Assembly (NCBI RefSeq): GCF_000940805.1
Contig: NZ_CP007142.1
Coordinates: 2,766,593-2,830,592 of the forward strand
Origin: Gynuella sunshinyii YC6258
Lineage (GTDB): Bacteria; Pseudomonadota; Gammaproteobacteria; Pseudomonadales; Natronospirillaceae
Direction: 5' to 3'
Length of the DNA: 64,000 bases
The notes beneath the pieces were generated by a model. That model was given only the letters and a program-made list of their open reading frames with translations, ran no database searches and was not told the DNA's origin. Below are positions 42,868-52,020 of this stretch, piece by piece. The translations under genes were made by a program, and so were the position numbers. Within the stretch, counting starts at the first letter, position 1, and each line of letters opens with the position of its first letter.

Positions 42868-45015
42868 ATGGGCATCACATTTAAGAAAATTGGCCTGAGT
42901 ACCTCAATTGCCATGATCTCATTGGCGTTGAGTGCGTGTGATATCAACATTGATCGCGGAACCAATTCTTCCAGCGGTAGTGACGGCGGCAGTAATAGTG
43001 GCCCGGTTACCGATACGGGTAATACCAACGGTGGCAATACCGGTGATGGTTCCGGCTCTGACAACGGCGGATCTGATAACGGCGGATCTGACAACGGCGG
43101 ATCTAACAACGGTGGTTCCGATAACGGTGGATCTGACAATGGCGGTTCCGATAACGGCGGATCTGACAACGGTGGTTCCGATAACGGTGGATCTGACAAT
43201 GGCGGTTCCGATAACGGCGGATCTGACAATGGCGGCTCCGATAACGGCGGATCTGACAACGGTGGTTCCGATAACGGCGGATCTGACAACGGTGGTTCCG
43301 ATAACGGCGGATCTGACAACGGTGGCTCCGATAACGGCGGATCTGACAACGGTGGTTCCGATAACGGCGGCTCTGACAATGGCGGTTCCGATAACGGTGG
43401 ATCTGACAACGGTGGTTCCGATAACGGTGGATCTGACAATGGCGGTTCCGATAACGGTGGCTCCGACAACGGCGGATCTAATGGCGATAAAGACCCGAAC
43501 GATACTATCTCGGGAGAGTATGCCAGTGAATGGGAAGACAGTTATCCTGTGGTAACACCGGTCAATAACAGTACCTCATTACCGGGAAAATTCCGTGTGG
43601 ATCAGAACGGTAATATCACCGAGGACGGCCAGGTTATGCCGTTGCGTTGCGGTAACTGGTTTGGTCTGGAAGGTCAGCAGGAGCCCAAGAACGGAGATAA
43701 TAATGCCGATGGTGCTGCCATGGAATTGTACCTCGGCAACATGTGGTGGTTTAACGGCAGTCAGGGGTCAGGCCGCTCGCTGGACAGCGATATGCAGGAA
43801 ATCAAGGCCATGGGTATCAATATGGTCCGGTTGCCGGTTTCACCTGAAACACTTGACCCAACAGATCCACAAGGAATGGGGGATGCTTCGCAGAAAAATG
43901 GTGGGGCATTGAAAAATCATCCGAGCATACAGCAGGAAAATTCCCTGGATGGTTTGCAGGAATTTTTGGTGACAGCTGATAAATACGACATCAAAGTATT
44001 GTTGGATATGCATTCATGTTCCAGCTATGTGGGCTGGCGTGCGGGTCGTATTGACGCTGCGCCACCATGGACTGATGCAGACCGGATCGGCTATGAATTT
44101 ACCCGTGAAGATTGGTCCTGTAACTCAGCGGATCAGGGCAAACAGGTCACCCTGAAAGATGGTCGTACGGTGACTATGAATGTGCGTGCCTATGATGAAA
44201 ACAAATGGTTGGCTGACTTACAGAAACTGGCTCAATTACCGGCTGAACTGAATATCGACAATGTTATCGGTATCGATATTTTCAATGAACCATGGGATTA
44301 CACCTGGAGCGAATGGAGTACACTGGCTGAGAAAGCTTATGGTGCCGTTAACTCAGTGAACAATGATCTTCTGGTGTTTGTCGAAGGTATTGGAACCAAG
44401 AGCGAGTTTGGTCCGTCAGAAGAATTCAGACCCAACTGGGGTGAGAGTCTCTATGGATTTGCTTCCGATCCTCTGAACATTCCTAAAGACCGGTTGGTGC
44501 TGGCACCACACACTTATGGTCCGTCTGTATATGTTCAGTCTCATTTTTTGGATTCGGCGCAATCCGAATGTGAAGGTTTGGAAGGTGATGAAGCAGCTGC
44601 CAAAGACTGTAACATCGTGATTGATTCCAATAAGTTGCGTAAAAGCTGGCACCAGCATTTTGGTTTCCTGAGAGATCAGGGCTATGCGGTGGTTGTGGGT
44701 GAATTTGGGGGCAACATGGATTGGCCGATGAGCAAATCCTCTCAGGCTGTTAAGGATCAGTGGTCCCATATCAAAACGGATGTCGATGCTCAGTGGCAAC
44801 ATAAATTTGTTAACTACATGATGGATAACAATATTCATGCCTGTTACTGGTCTATCAACCCTGAATCGGCCGATACCTACGGTTGGATCAAAACCAAATA
44901 TGATCCGATTACCGCCAAGGACCAATGGGGTACCTGGGGTGATGGTAGTGGCGGCAGTATTTTCGATGACCGGAAAACAGAACTGTTGTATAAATTCTGG
45001 CAGTACAATAAGTAA
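42868..45015 (+). CDS. GH5-family glycoside hydrolase lipoprotein with GGSDN repeat linker
   Basis: 715 residues. GAGGAAAG precedes ATG. The signal peptide ends in lipobox LSAC (Cys about 24), so the protein is lipid-anchored. Residues about 45-206 are a low-complexity acidic linker of roughly 27 GGSDN units. The catalytic (beta/alpha)8 domain follows: MGINMVRLPVSPETL, VLLDMHSC, FNEPWDY with acid/base Glu474, and VVVGEFGG with nucleophile Glu612. This is the GH5 cellulase/mannanase type. The long linker would hold the enzyme away from the cell surface. Substrate is not certain; a beta-glucan or mannan is likely. A strong hairpin ends the unit. Confidence 0.85.
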   Translation: MGITFKKIGLSTSIAMISLALSACDINIDRGTNSSSGSDGGSNSGPVTDTGNTNGGNTGDGSGSDNGGSDNGGSDNGGSNNGGSDNGGSDNGGSDNGGSDNGGSDNGGSDNGGSDNGGSDNGGSDNGGSDNGGSDNGGSDNGGSDNGGSDNGGSDNGGSDNGGSDNGGSDNGGSDNGGSDNGGSDNGGSDNGGSDNGGSDNGGSNGDKDPNDTISGEYASEWEDSYPVVTPVNNSTSLPGKFRVDQNGNITEDGQVMPLRCGNWFGLEGQQEPKNGDNNADGAAMELYLGNMWWFNGSQGSGRSLDSDMQEIKAMGINMVRLPVSPETLDPTDPQGMGDASQKNGGALKNHPSIQQENSLDGLQEFLVTADKYDIKVLLDMHSCSSYVGWRAGRIDAAPPWTDADRIGYEFTREDWSCNSADQGKQVTLKDGRTVTMNVRAYDENKWLADLQKLAQLPAELNIDNVIGIDIFNEPWDYTWSEWSTLAEKAYGAVNSVNNDLLVFVEGIGTKSEFGPSEEFRPNWGESLYGFASDPLNIPKDRLVLAPHTYGPSVYVQSHFLDSAQSECEGLEGDEAAAKDCNIVIDSNKLRKSWHQHFGFLRDQGYAVVVGEFGGNMDWPMSKSSQAVKDQWSHIKTDVDAQWQHKFVNYMMDNNIHACYWSINPESADTYGWIKTKYDPITAKDQWGTWGDGSGGSIFDDRKTELLYKFWQYNK
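43067..43485 (+). repeat. 15-bp tandem repeat, about 27 units
   Basis: Units alternate between GGCGGATCTGACAAC and GGTGGTTCCGATAAC, differing mostly at third positions, so a 30-bp higher-order unit is visible. It encodes GGSDN each time, with one GGSNN. Such arrays vary in number by slippage or recombination. Confidence 0.9.
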
Positions 45016-45027
45016 GTCAGATAACCG

Positions 45028-45056
45028 AAAGGGGCGGCCAGCAGGCCGCCCCTGCT
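45028..45056 (+). terminator. Terminator hairpin after GH5
   Basis: AGGGGCGGCC and GGCCGCCCCT pair perfectly with a 4-base loop (AGCA), about 12 bases after the stop. No T run, but a very stable stem. Confidence 0.7.
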
Positions 45057-45098
45057 CAATTCTTCAATCCTGCAGATTCTTACCTTTTAATCAAACCC

Positions 45099-45863
45099 TT
45101 ATCGATAAAACGTTGCGCCGCCATCCACAATGATGTCTTGCATGGTGATATGACTGGCCATATCTGATGCCAGAAATACAATGGTATTGGCAATTTCATC
45201 TGCAGTGGCGATTTTGCCCAGAGGAATACCCAGTTTGTACTGATCCGGAAAGCCGTTGATGGTTTGCTGTCTGGCATCCGGTGTATGCCATAGAGAACGT
45301 TGCATATCGGTATCTGTTGAACCGGGCGACACCACATTGCAACGGACGTTGTAGCCGGCAAGTTCCAGCGCCACGCAGTGATTCAGGCTGGTCAGGGCGG
45401 CTTTGGAGGCACAGTAAGCAGACATCTGCATCCTTGGAACATGTGCGGCGTTGGAGCTGACCGTAACAATACTGCCACGGCGTTGCCGTTTGAATTGCGG
45501 GATCAGTTGCTGAAACAGATTGAAGGCCGCACCGACATTGACATTAAAACAATCCTGCCAGGCCTGTCTGGAAATGTTTTCCGTGGATCCGGTATGGAGA
45601 ATGCCGGCTGCATTGATCAGGCCGTGAATCTGCGGTCGTTGAGACAGAATGTTATCGCATCCCGCCGCGACCTGGTCCGCATTGCTGAGATCCAGAGACT
45701 GGCAGTGAAATGGGTATTTTTCGGGTTTATCAAAGTTGCGATCCAGGCCGGTGACCACTGCCCCCAATTCGGTAAAACGCTGCGCGGTGGCAAACCCAAT
45801 ACCGCGTCCGGCACCGGTTACCCAGATGCTTTGGCCGCTGAAATCCAGTTCTGTCATGGTCAT
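45099..45863 (-). CDS. entA: 2,3-dihydro-2,3-dihydroxybenzoate dehydrogenase
   Basis: About 254 residues of the short-chain dehydrogenase family: TGAGRGIGFATAQRF binds NAD, NAAGILHTG, and the catalytic SAYCASKAA (Tyr-x-x-x-Lys). It oxidises 2,3-dihydro-DHB to 2,3-dihydroxybenzoate, last step of the DHB branch. The start ATG overlaps the entB stop (ATGA); a second ATG is six bases on. Last gene of the operon. Confidence 0.9.
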   Translation of the reverse strand: MTMTELDFSGQSIWVTGAGRGIGFATAQRFTELGAVVTGLDRNFDKPEKYPFHCQSLDLSNADQVAAGCDNILSQRPQIHGLINAAGILHTGSTENISRQAWQDCFNVNVGAAFNLFQQLIPQFKRQRRGSIVTVSSNAAHVPRMQMSAYCASKAALTSLNHCVALELAGYNVRCNVVSPGSTDTDMQRSLWHTPDARQQTINGFPDQYKLGIPLGKIATADEIANTIVFLASDMASHITMQDIIVDGGATFYR

Positions 45864-46732
45864 CCTGCCTGTTTTTCGCCGATCAGTTTCCACCAGGCAT
45901 TCAGGCTGGGATTTTTAGCCAGTTCGGCAAAGTTGATTTCAATTCCCTGTTTGCGCCAGTCATTGACCATGCTCATCATTTGCACGGAATCCAGTCCATA
46001 GTCGACCAGATTTTCATCGGCGTCAAAATCATCCTCATTTTCGTCGATGGCAGACAGCAGCTGGGCTTTAAGCTGAGCCAGGGTTAGTTGCGAACGTTTT
46101 TCTCCAGACTCGACAATGGCCGTTGTGCTGATCACGGTGCCGGCGCGGGTGGCAACATAATTGAGTGCCATGCGATGGTCCTGTTCGCTGAAGTCGGCAA
46201 TGGCATCGGCAACCATAAACGGTTTGATATCGCGCATGAAGGCGTCCACCGCTGTTATCATGCAACCGATATGACCATAAATGCCGCAAATGATCAGCTG
46301 GTCCCGACCCAGTTCTTTCATCATGTTTTCCAGAATAGAGCGTTGAAACGCACTGTAGCGCCACTTAACCAGTACCGTATCATGAGAGTCAGGTGTCAGC
46401 GCAGCACAGATCTTTTTCAGTCCGGCATGGTCATTGACACCAGCTCCCCACATGTCGTTGAGCAATGCTCTGTCCCTGGGCGACTGGTTATCCGGCTGGG
46501 CGGTGTAGACCACGGGTATTTCGTGTTGCCGGCAAAATGTTTTCAGGGTATCGATATTCTCGATCAACTGACGGATCAGCCGGGAATCATGTGGATAAAA
46601 CTTTAAAAAATAATCCTGCATATCGTGGATTAGCAACACCGCTTTGGCTGGCTCCAGTGACCAGTTCACCTTGTTGGCTGGCAGCGATTCCGTTGTTGGC
46701 ATGGAGTAATCGGTTAGTGAGGGAATGGACAT
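45860..46732 (-). CDS. entB: Isochorismatase with aryl carrier domain
   Basis: 290 residues. Residues 1-205 are the isochorismatase (AVLLIHDMQDYFLKFY, VVYTAQP, LVKWRYSAFQRS, ICGIYGHIGCM); it cleaves isochorismate to 2,3-dihydro-DHB and pyruvate. Residues about 215-285 are an aryl carrier protein with YGLDSVQMM, whose serine takes the phosphopantetheine arm that accepts DHB from EntE. Typical two-domain EntB/VibB length. Confidence 0.93.
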   Translation of the reverse strand: MSIPSLTDYSMPTTESLPANKVNWSLEPAKAVLLIHDMQDYFLKFYPHDSRLIRQLIENIDTLKTFCRQHEIPVVYTAQPDNQSPRDRALLNDMWGAGVNDHAGLKKICAALTPDSHDTVLVKWRYSAFQRSILENMMKELGRDQLIICGIYGHIGCMITAVDAFMRDIKPFMVADAIADFSEQDHRMALNYVATRAGTVISTTAIVESGEKRSQLTLAQLKAQLLSAIDENEDDFDADENLVDYGLDSVQMMSMVNDWRKQGIEINFAELAKNPSLNAWWKLIGEKQAG

Positions 46733-46774
46733 GGTGACTCCTTAAATTATTCTGTTGATCAGGATTCGATGAAA

Positions 46775-46798
46775 CGAGGGGCCTCTGAAAGCGGCCCG
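46775..46798 (-). promoter_or_regulatory. Intercistronic hairpin between entE and entB
   Basis: GGGCC and GGCCCC pair around GCTTTCAGA in the 85-bp gap that separates entE from entB, while the other gaps in the operon are short or overlapping. It may set relative expression by processing or attenuation. Confidence 0.4.
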
Positions 46799-46817
46799 TT
46801 TTCGTGCCGGATAAAAA

Positions 46818-48476
46818 CTATTGCTGTGCTTCAGGGATTGCTTTGGTATCGCGACGCGGTTGTTGCTGTTTCGCTTCGATCATGGCCCGTAAGCGGACTT
46901 TGTCCGGTTTGCCAACATGGGTGAGCGGCAATTGGTCAATGAATTCAAAATGATCAGGCAGTTTGTATTCGGCAATACCCTGGCCGCGCAGATACTTGCG
47001 CAGGACAATGGGTTTGGGCACCTCCTGACCATTCTGAAGAACGATGAAGGCGCAGCTTTTTTCCCCCATATTGTCATCGGCCATGGCCACCAGTGCGACA
47101 TGGGTGATGGCGGTATGTTTTAGCAGTAGATTTTCCACTTCTTCGGCGGCGATTTTTTCGCCCCCACGGTTGATTTGATCTTTGTCCCGACCGACCACCT
47201 GCAGATAACCACGATCATTGCGGCGGACCAGATCACCGGAATGATAAAAACCGTCGGCATCGAAAACCCTGGCATTGTGTTCCGGCGCGTTGTAGTAACC
47301 GCGAATGGTGTAGGGGCCACGGGTGGTGAGTTCGCCGATTTCACCATCGGCCACCGGTTGACCATATTGATCTACAATGCGAACTTCATCGTCAGCAGAC
47401 ATCGGGCAGCCCTGGGTGCTGTACACCAGTTCATCCGGATCGTTCAGGCGCGTGTAGTTCACCAGCCCTTCAGCCATGCCCAGTACCTGTTGTAACTGAC
47501 ATCCCAGTTCTGCCGGAATTCGTCGTGCCAGCGTTTCACTGAGTTTGGCGCCGCCAACCTGTAATAATTTCAGGCTGTTGAGCTGGTCGCGGTGTTCCGG
47601 CGCGGCCAGTAACCATAGTGCTACCGCCGGTGGAACCAGTGCGGTCATGTTGACCTGGTGTTGTTGGATCAAATCAAAACAATTGCTGGCGTCCGGACTG
47701 GCGGCCATAACGACTGTGCCGCCGGCAAAAAAGATGCCTAGTGCGCCAGGTGAACTCATAGGATAGTTGTGCCCCGCCGGCAACGCGCACAGATAAACCG
47801 TTGCGGCGGTGACGCCACATAACTCCACACTGCGGCGGATACTGTAATAGTAATCGTTGTGGGTGCGCGGAATCAGTTTGGGGGTGCCGGTACTGCCGCC
47901 GGACAGCTGGAAGAACGCCACTTGATCGGCTGCTGTCGGCTGGGGCAGGGGTTCTGATGTGGTGTAATCCTCATGCAGCAACGTTTGCAGATCTTCTGCA
48001 AAATCAGCCCCGCCATCAATAATAACGGTCGACAGATCCGGTGTTGCCGCCGCCAGTTCCTGAATAAACGTTGTGTTCGTGAACAGTGGATGCTGGCTCG
48101 ATGCGATCAGCAATCGTGGTTGAAGTTGTTGGGCATAGGCCAGCAGTTCATGGCGGTTATGGCTGAACAGCGCGTTGACCGGTACGATGCCGGCATACAA
48201 TGCAGCGAAGTAGGCGACATAGAAATCAGCTTCATTCGGTAATTGGATAATGGCGGTGTCACCATGGCGCACGCCCCGTTTAAGGAGCTGGCGGGCCAAC
48301 CGCTGGGAGTAATAACGCAGTTCTGAATAGGTGTAACGTTTGTCTGCTGAGATGATGGCGGTATGGTCGTCGTGACCGTGGTTCAGAATATCTGTTAATG
48401 GCTGATCGTTCCAATAACCCTTGTCTCGATAGCGCTGCGCAAACTCGTCTGGCCAGGGGGTGAATGCGATAGGCAT
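46818..48476 (-). CDS. entE: 2,3-dihydroxybenzoate-AMP ligase
   Basis: 552 residues, an adenylate-forming enzyme: P-loop FFQLSGGSTGTPKLIPRTHND, GQPVADGEIGELTTRGPYTIRGYY, and VGRDKDQINRGGEKIAAEEVE with the late lysine region. It activates DHB with ATP and loads it on the carrier domain of EntB. It follows entC after three bases. A short QQ-rich tail extends past the usual end. Confidence 0.93.
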   Translation of the reverse strand: MPIAFTPWPDEFAQRYRDKGYWNDQPLTDILNHGHDDHTAIISADKRYTYSELRYYSQRLARQLLKRGVRHGDTAIIQLPNEADFYVAYFAALYAGIVPVNALFSHNRHELLAYAQQLQPRLLIASSQHPLFTNTTFIQELAAATPDLSTVIIDGGADFAEDLQTLLHEDYTTSEPLPQPTAADQVAFFQLSGGSTGTPKLIPRTHNDYYYSIRRSVELCGVTAATVYLCALPAGHNYPMSSPGALGIFFAGGTVVMAASPDASNCFDLIQQHQVNMTALVPPAVALWLLAAPEHRDQLNSLKLLQVGGAKLSETLARRIPAELGCQLQQVLGMAEGLVNYTRLNDPDELVYSTQGCPMSADDEVRIVDQYGQPVADGEIGELTTRGPYTIRGYYNAPEHNARVFDADGFYHSGDLVRRNDRGYLQVVGRDKDQINRGGEKIAAEEVENLLLKHTAITHVALVAMADDNMGEKSCAFIVLQNGQEVPKPIVLRKYLRGQGIAEYKLPDHFEFIDQLPLTHVGKPDKVRLRAMIEAKQQQPRRDTKAIPEAQQ

Positions 48477-48479
48477 GGG

Positions 48480-49685
48480 TCATTCTCCATTATGAATATT
48501 GAAAGCATTCAGCATGGTGCCCAGTTTGGCACCGGTCTCCTGCCACTCCGATTCCGGGTCTGAATCTGCCACGATACCGGCCCCGGCAAACAAACGAATG
48601 CGTTTTGCCTGAACCAGACCGCAGCGGATGGTGACCGCCCATTCACCGTTTCCTTCGCTGTCACACCAGCCAACAATGCCACTGAACAGGCCGCGGTCAT
48701 GGGGTTCCAGTTCATCAATGAGTTGTTTTGCGGTCACTGCTGGCGAGCCGCATAACGCCGGGGTGGGATGTAGCAGACAGGCAATTTGTAATGCGTTGGT
48801 GGCCGGCTCTTTGAGTGTGGCTTGAATCCGGGTGGATAGATGCCAGAGATTGGATGTTTGTATCAGTTCCGGCTGGGCGGGAATATCCAGTTGGTCACAT
48901 AGCGGGCTCAGTTGTGTCCGTAACGTATCGATGACCAGCCGGTGTTCGTGTTGATCTTTGGTGGATTGCCATAACCGCTGAGCATTGAGATGGTCCTGTT
49001 GTGGGTCTGCCATGCGCTTGCAGGTGCCGGCCAGGGGATTGGTTGTGATGCTGTTTTTTTGTTTGCGGACCAATAATTCCGGGCTGGCGCCAATGAGAGT
49101 ATTGTTATTGCCGAGTGGTATGCGAAATTGATACACCGCAGGGTTTTGGACGATGAGGTTTTGTAAGATGGCATTGCAATCTACTGCCTGACTCAGGTCC
49201 AGTTCCAGTATGCGCGACAGTACGACCTTCTCCAGTTGCCCTTGTTTTAATCGTTGTACTGCTTCGCTGATCATGTTTTTGAAGTCAGAATGATTCGGTT
49301 GATAACGATATTCGCTGACTGTCAGCGGTTCGAGTTTGACCGACTGGTTGGTGTTGACCGCCATATGTGGCATGAATTCATACCATTCCGGAACGGTCAG
49401 AGCGGAGGGTTGTGAAACATCAAATGGGATTGCGCCAATGACGATCGGATTCTTCTGGCCTAGCTCTCTGGCTCTCTGAAATGCCTCTGCAACGGCCATC
49501 TGTAAGGGGCTGTCTTTGTCGACCCCACCTTCCGCACGGGCAGTAATATGCGCGATTGCACCTGATGTTCGCACCTTTCGATGTTCTGACATGAACAGGA
49601 ATGTGGTGGGATCATTGGCAAGGATTTCGGCGAGATCCAAGTGTGACGAAGAGGCGAGAATATCCACAAGCTGGCTCCTGTTCAT
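48480..49685 (-). CDS. entC: Isochorismate synthase
   Basis: 401 residues of the chorismate-binding fold: QLEKVVLSRILELD, GASPELLVRK, LAGTCKRMADPQ, HLSTRIQATLK, LHPTPALCGSPAV and GIVGWCDSEGNGEWAVTIRCG. It converts chorismate to isochorismate with Mg2+, feeding DHB synthesis. First gene of the operon, directly behind the Fur box. Confidence 0.93.
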   Translation of the reverse strand: MNRSQLVDILASSSHLDLAEILANDPTTFLFMSEHRKVRTSGAIAHITARAEGGVDKDSPLQMAVAEAFQRARELGQKNPIVIGAIPFDVSQPSALTVPEWYEFMPHMAVNTNQSVKLEPLTVSEYRYQPNHSDFKNMISEAVQRLKQGQLEKVVLSRILELDLSQAVDCNAILQNLIVQNPAVYQFRIPLGNNNTLIGASPELLVRKQKNSITTNPLAGTCKRMADPQQDHLNAQRLWQSTKDQHEHRLVIDTLRTQLSPLCDQLDIPAQPELIQTSNLWHLSTRIQATLKEPATNALQIACLLHPTPALCGSPAVTAKQLIDELEPHDRGLFSGIVGWCDSEGNGEWAVTIRCGLVQAKRIRLFAGAGIVADSDPESEWQETGAKLGTMLNAFNIHNGE

Positions 49686-49689
49686 AAAT

Positions 49690-49722
49690 TTTTAATGATT
49701 ATAAGAATCATTATCATTAAAA
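49690..49722. promoter_or_regulatory. Fur box between entC and fepB-like gene
   Basis: TAATGATTATAAGAATCATTATCATTA, which breaks into overlapping NATWAT-type hexamers as in Fur sites. It lies just upstream of the entC start (minus) and faces the divergent binding-protein gene, so iron would repress both. Confidence 0.85.
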
Positions 49723-49865
49723 TAAAGAAGAGAAATGCGAAAATTTCATGCATGACATGTTTGCGTTGAATCTACTCACGGTACTTTTAAGGAACAATTG
49801 AGAGATTCCCCGGCGCGTTTTTCTGTCTCAGAACATTATTGATAGGGAGTCAAATTAAGGTGGTT

Positions 49866-50909
49866 ATGTTAAACACGATCGTGAGCGTTGATGCCTGGAG
49901 TCGGACAGTAACGTTACTTACCAGCCGGTTCACCGTGTTGTGGTTTGTCTGCTTGCTTGCCGGTTGCCATTCTGCGAATGAGGATAAGAACTCAGCATTA
50001 CCAGTGGCAGATATTGAAGGTTGGCCGCGAACTTTTTCGACCATTGCGGGAGAAGTCACTTTGAATCAGCCACCCCTTCGAATTGTCTCAACCAGTGTCA
50101 CATTGACCGGGTCCTTGCTGGCGATCAATGCCCCGGTGATTGCCAGTGGTGGCACGAATGCCAATACCGCCGTCGCTGACCAGCACGGTTTTTTCCGGCA
50201 GTGGTCAACAGTTGCACAAGAGCGAGGATTAAAGCCGCTGTATCAAATGGAGCCCAACGCTGAAGCCATTGTCAGTGTGAACCCCGACCTGATTATTATT
50301 GCCGCCACCGGAGGTGATTCGGCACTAAAGCTCTATGATCAGCTGGCATCAGTGGCTCCAACCATGGTCGTCAGTTATGACGATAAAAGCTGGCAGCAAC
50401 TGGCTCGTTTGTTTGGCGAGATCTCTGGTCACGAAGAGGATGCCGATGAACTGATCCGTGCTTACGATCAACGGGTTGCCCATGTACGTCAGGCAATACA
50501 GTTACCGCCGCAACCGAGTACAGCGCTGGTGTATTATGAGGATGGTAGTGGTGCAAACGTATGGACTGAGGAGTCTGCGCAGGGGCGGCTACTGGGAGAT
50601 CTCGGGTTTACGCTCGCCGACATTCCGGAATCCGTACGTGGCAATGAGAGCCAGGGCAAGCGTCATGATATTGTTCAGCTGTCTGGAGAAAAATTTGCCG
50701 ATGGCCTGAATGGCGCTTCATTGCTGCTGTTTGCGGCAGATGACACCATGATCAGTCAATTGAAGCAGAATCCTTTTTTGTCACATGTGTCAGCGGTCAG
50801 GAATGATCAGTTGTATGCAATGGGGCTGGATACTTTCAGATTGGATTATTACAGCTCCAGTCATATGCTGAATCAGATTGAGACGTTGTTTGCAGCTTCC
50901 ATTCGCTGA
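49866..50909 (+). CDS. Ferric-catecholate siderophore binding lipoprotein, FepB-like
   Basis: About 347 residues from the ATG at 49866. The signal peptide has lipobox LAGC (FVCLLAGCHS), then the type III binding fold: RIVSTSVTLTGSLLAINAPVIASGGTNAN, NPDLIIIAATGGDSALKLYDQLASVAPTMVVSYD and AVRNDQLYAMGLDTFRLDYYSS. The match to FepB-type ferric-enterobactin binders is good. No permease or ATPase genes follow, so these must lie elsewhere. Confidence 0.85.
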   Translation: MLNTIVSVDAWSRTVTLLTSRFTVLWFVCLLAGCHSANEDKNSALPVADIEGWPRTFSTIAGEVTLNQPPLRIVSTSVTLTGSLLAINAPVIASGGTNANTAVADQHGFFRQWSTVAQERGLKPLYQMEPNAEAIVSVNPDLIIIAATGGDSALKLYDQLASVAPTMVVSYDDKSWQQLARLFGEISGHEEDADELIRAYDQRVAHVRQAIQLPPQPSTALVYYEDGSGANVWTEESAQGRLLGDLGFTLADIPESVRGNESQGKRHDIVQLSGEKFADGLNGASLLLFAADDTMISQLKQNPFLSHVSAVRNDQLYAMGLDTFRLDYYSSSHMLNQIETLFAASIR

Positions 50910-50917
50910 AGTCGGTA

Positions 50918-51475
50918 TCACAAATTATCAATGACGATATATTCACCCAGCTCTGTGGGTGGAGGAGGGGTGTCGCTTTGGTCCGTTAAGGGTATACCGA
51001 GATCGGCATTAGGGTCGATGGCACCATCGAGTAATGCCCGCTCCCGCAAGCCTTCGGCATTGACCTGCTCGGCAAAATATCCACTCGCCTGCATGGCTAT
51101 TGTTTCGGGTCCGACACATGAGTCGGTACAGGGAGCCACAGCCAGATTGACCTCATCGGCATGCTCACCCGTAGCAGCCAGGTAAGGATCTGTGCTTTCA
51201 GGGTCAGCAGGTACGGGGGAGAGTTCGGTGAATTCTGTGACTACGGTGGCGTCGTTTGTTTCGGGCTCAGAACTGGCGTGTTTTTGATCTTGAGTGATCG
51301 TCGCTGTTTCAAATAAAGACTCTGGTGAGGAGGTTGGTGTAGCACGGCTGAGGGTATTTTCATGAAAGTCTTCCGGCGACTGATCATGAGGTGTTTGTGT
51401 TATCGGACGATACCAGAACAGAAAACCGCCAAAAATGATGGCTGTGCTTAAAATATAAATCTTTCCAGTGCCCAT
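50918..51475 (-). CDS. Hypothetical membrane-anchored protein
   Basis: 185 residues from MGTGKIYILSTAIIFGGFLFWYRP, with GGGGAG before ATG. One N-terminal membrane span; the rest is acidic, rich in E, P, S and T and probably disordered and periplasmic. Four cysteines cluster at CTDSCVGPE and nearby. Family unknown. It may share a transcript with the gene before it at 51565. Confidence 0.55.
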   Translation of the reverse strand: MGTGKIYILSTAIIFGGFLFWYRPITQTPHDQSPEDFHENTLSRATPTSSPESLFETATITQDQKHASSEPETNDATVVTEFTELSPVPADPESTDPYLAATGEHADEVNLAVAPCTDSCVGPETIAMQASGYFAEQVNAEGLRERALLDGAIDPNADLGIPLTDQSDTPPPPTELGEYIVIDNL

Positions 51476-51564
51476 GATCTGCTCCCCTTTTTTTAACCCG
51501 GCAATATCTGTCAGATACAGCCGGGTCTGCGTGTGATGTCTCATCACACGATTGCTCGCATTGC

Positions 51565-52020
51565 TCAATCGATCAGTGTGATTTCACAGGTCGCATCATA
51601 CTGGTTCCACGACAACAGTCCAAAGTTGCCATCAACATCGCCCAGGTTGGTCCAGTCTGCATACTTACCATCGGTAAAATAACATGCCCATGCCTGCTCG
51701 ACATGCTGAGTGCCGTTATTACTGGATGTACCTGCGGTGTCGCCCACGGAGTCACGCCAGTTTCTGTTGTCAGGGTTGTAGAAAAACAATGTTTCCCGCG
51801 AAGCACGGCGGCGCAGTCCGTCCCAGTCATACATGGCCAGTCTGACTTCGCAGCCATCCTGATCACCACACAGTTCTATGACCTTGGATTCCGGAATGGT
51901 AACGGTCGTACCGCGAGTGGATTTGTCGGCAGTGTAGGTTACCCGATCCACTGCCTGGGCGCCTATGGATGTGGATGCTACGATGGCAGATGTAAATAAC
52001 ATCAGTGCTTGTTTTTTCAT
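51565..52020 (-). CDS. Hypothetical secreted protein
   Basis: 151 residues with signal peptide ending in SIGAQA. The mature part has VTIPESKVIELCGDQDGCEVRLAMYDWDG, RRRASRETLFFYNPDNRNWRD and paired cysteines, a small extracellular beta-protein. GGAGTT precedes ATG. I know similar secreted proteins in marine gammaproteobacteria but not a function. Confidence 0.6.
   Translation of the reverse strand: MKKQALMLFTSAIVASTSIGAQAVDRVTYTADKSTRGTTVTIPESKVIELCGDQDGCEVRLAMYDWDGLRRRASRETLFFYNPDNRNWRDSVGDTAGTSSNNGTQHVEQAWACYFTDGKYADWTNLGDVDGNFGLLSWNQYDATCEITLID

Noticed and set aside
42825-43469. Minus-strand open frame of SEPPLSDPPL repeats
   Set aside because: It is the complement of the GGSDN repeat; absence of stops follows from the 15-bp unit, and there is no family match or ribosome site of its own.
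43067-43485. CRISPR array
   Set aside because: The 15-bp units are contiguous and coding, with no spacers and no cas genes.
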